Origin: Chromatiaceae bacterium
GTDB taxonomy: Bacteria > Pseudomonadota > Gammaproteobacteria > Chromatiales > Chromatiaceae
Reading direction: 5' to 3'
Assembly (NCBI GenBank): GCA_016880695.1
Contig: JAEHCY010000640.1
Coordinates: 1 to 6,913 of the forward strand
DNA: 6,913 nt
The notes below the pieces were generated by a model, which searched no databases, was not told where the DNA came from, and saw only the letters and a list, made by a program, of their open reading frames with translations. Made by a program: the position numbers and the translations under genes. This document shows, in pieces, positions 6,198 through 6,913 of the stretch (position 1 is the first letter of the stretch; the number at the start of each line of letters is the position of its first letter).

Positions 6198-6913
6198 TCA
6201 CAGGGCCCACCCGCGCCACCGGTAGACCCACAACCCCAGGTACTCCTTGATGCAATGGGTGGTCACATCGAGGGCCCCGGCCTCTGGCAGCCAATCGAGG
6301 ATCGGCAGCTCACTCCGCCCCCCCATGAAATCGGTGGGCGCCGCAATGACGTCGATTCCCACCGCGCGCAAGGTGGCCTCGGCGCGCCGCATGTGAAGGG
6401 CCGAGGTCACCAAAAGGACCGACCGCAATCCCTGCTCCTCCAGCAGCGCCCCGACTCCTAGCGCGTTTTGCCGGGTATTGCGGCTCTTGGTCTCCCGGAG
6501 AATGGCGGGCGCCGGCGCACCCCACTCCATCAACAGCCCCGCCATGAGATCGGCCTCGGGCGTCCTGCCTTCCCCGGCACCCCCGGCGAGCAGGAGGTGC
6601 GGCGCCTTGCCGGCATCAAACAACCGCTTGGCATAGATCAGCCGATCCACCGCATCGCTGAGGTTGGACAACTCAAGTGTGTCCTCTCCGCCCAGGATGC
6701 CGCCGAGAACCACAATGGCGTCGGCCTTGGGCATCGCCGCGGCCGGGGCCTGACGATAGCCCGCTTGCAGAGACTCCGCCAGGGTCGCCGCAAACCAGGG
6801 TGTCGATGCCAGCCACAGCACCCCAGCCGCTGCCGAACCGGCCAGGGCGGCCACTCGCCGCCGACCCAGGGCGGTGGCGAACACCGACAGCACCACCAGC
6901 GCCAGGACGACAC
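6198..6913 (-). CDS. DUF218 (YdcF/SanA/ElyC-type) membrane protein, N terminus cut by right window edge
   Basis: The 237 visible codons carry a DUF218 domain after two hydrophobic segments (about 1-15 and 20-44 of the fragment), separated by GRRR. Domain motifs are ADAIVVLGG (63-71), HLLLAGG (105-111), Glu119 in TPEADLM, RETKSRNTRQNA (139-150) and LLVTSALHMRRA (166-177). The end, DWLPEAGAL and KEYLGLWVYRWRGW, is typical of ElyC-like members. In Escherichia coli, ElyC and SanA affect envelope integrity and lipid-carrier or peptidoglycan metabolism, but the reaction is not settled, so I give no specific function. The frame stays open to the edge. A GTG at 6896 is unlikely to be the start because it falls inside the first hydrophobic segment. 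Some 15-25 residues are probably missing. Its place beside fucose genes fits an envelope-glycan role, by inference. Confidence 0.88.
   Translation of the reverse strand, partial: VVLALVVLSVFATALGRRRVAALAGSAAAGVLWLASTPWFAATLAESLQAGYRQAPAAAMPKADAIVVLGGILGGEDTLELSNLSDAVDRLIYAKRLFDAGKAPHLLLAGGAGEGRTPEADLMAGLLMEWGAPAPAILRETKSRNTRQNALGVGALLEEQGLRSVLLVTSALHMRRAEATLRAVGIDVIAAPTDFMGGRSELPILDWLPEAGALDVTTHCIKEYLGLWVYRWRGWAL

Overview
The window looks like chromosomal DNA of a GC-rich gammaproteobacterium. Separate (unfused) nuoC and nuoD genes, the tpiA–secG–tRNA-Leu(GAG)–nuoA order and the protein sequences fit a Chromatiales-type organism better than an enteric one. This placement is inference from gene order and motif recall; no search was run. 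All protein-coding genes look intact except the two cut by the window edges.

Left part (1-3734, minus strand, read from right to left). tpiA (triosephosphate isomerase) has its own sigma70-like promoter and is followed by secG (Sec translocon subunit) and tRNA-Leu(GAG). A strong intrinsic terminator lies just behind the tRNA. A new TTGACA promoter and a perfect AGGAGG ribosome binding site then start the complex I genes nuoA, nuoB, nuoC and nuoD, and nuoD runs off the left edge. An AT-rich patch with three TTATGCT half-sites lies between the terminator and the nuo promoter.

Middle part (3677-6048). A 276-bp divergent interval separates tpiA from a plus-strand pair, gmd and fcl, whose stop and start codons overlap (ATGA). 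Together they make GDP-L-fucose from GDP-mannose: Gmd forms the 4-keto-6-deoxy intermediate, and Fcl epimerises and reduces it. Every catalytic residue I could place by alignment from memory is present in both.

Right part (6049-6913). A 149-bp convergent gap with no clear terminator is followed by a minus-strand DUF218 (YdcF/SanA/ElyC-type) membrane protein, cut at its N terminus by the right edge. With gmd–fcl it suggests the start of an envelope-polysaccharide neighbourhood next to a housekeeping block.

I see no CRISPR array, insertion sequence, phage gene, toxin–antitoxin pair or defence gene, and no convincing new system. The points most worth a second look are the TTATGCT half-sites upstream of the nuo promoter, the long Pro/Ala-rich tail of SecG, and the junction between core genes and the fucose pair.
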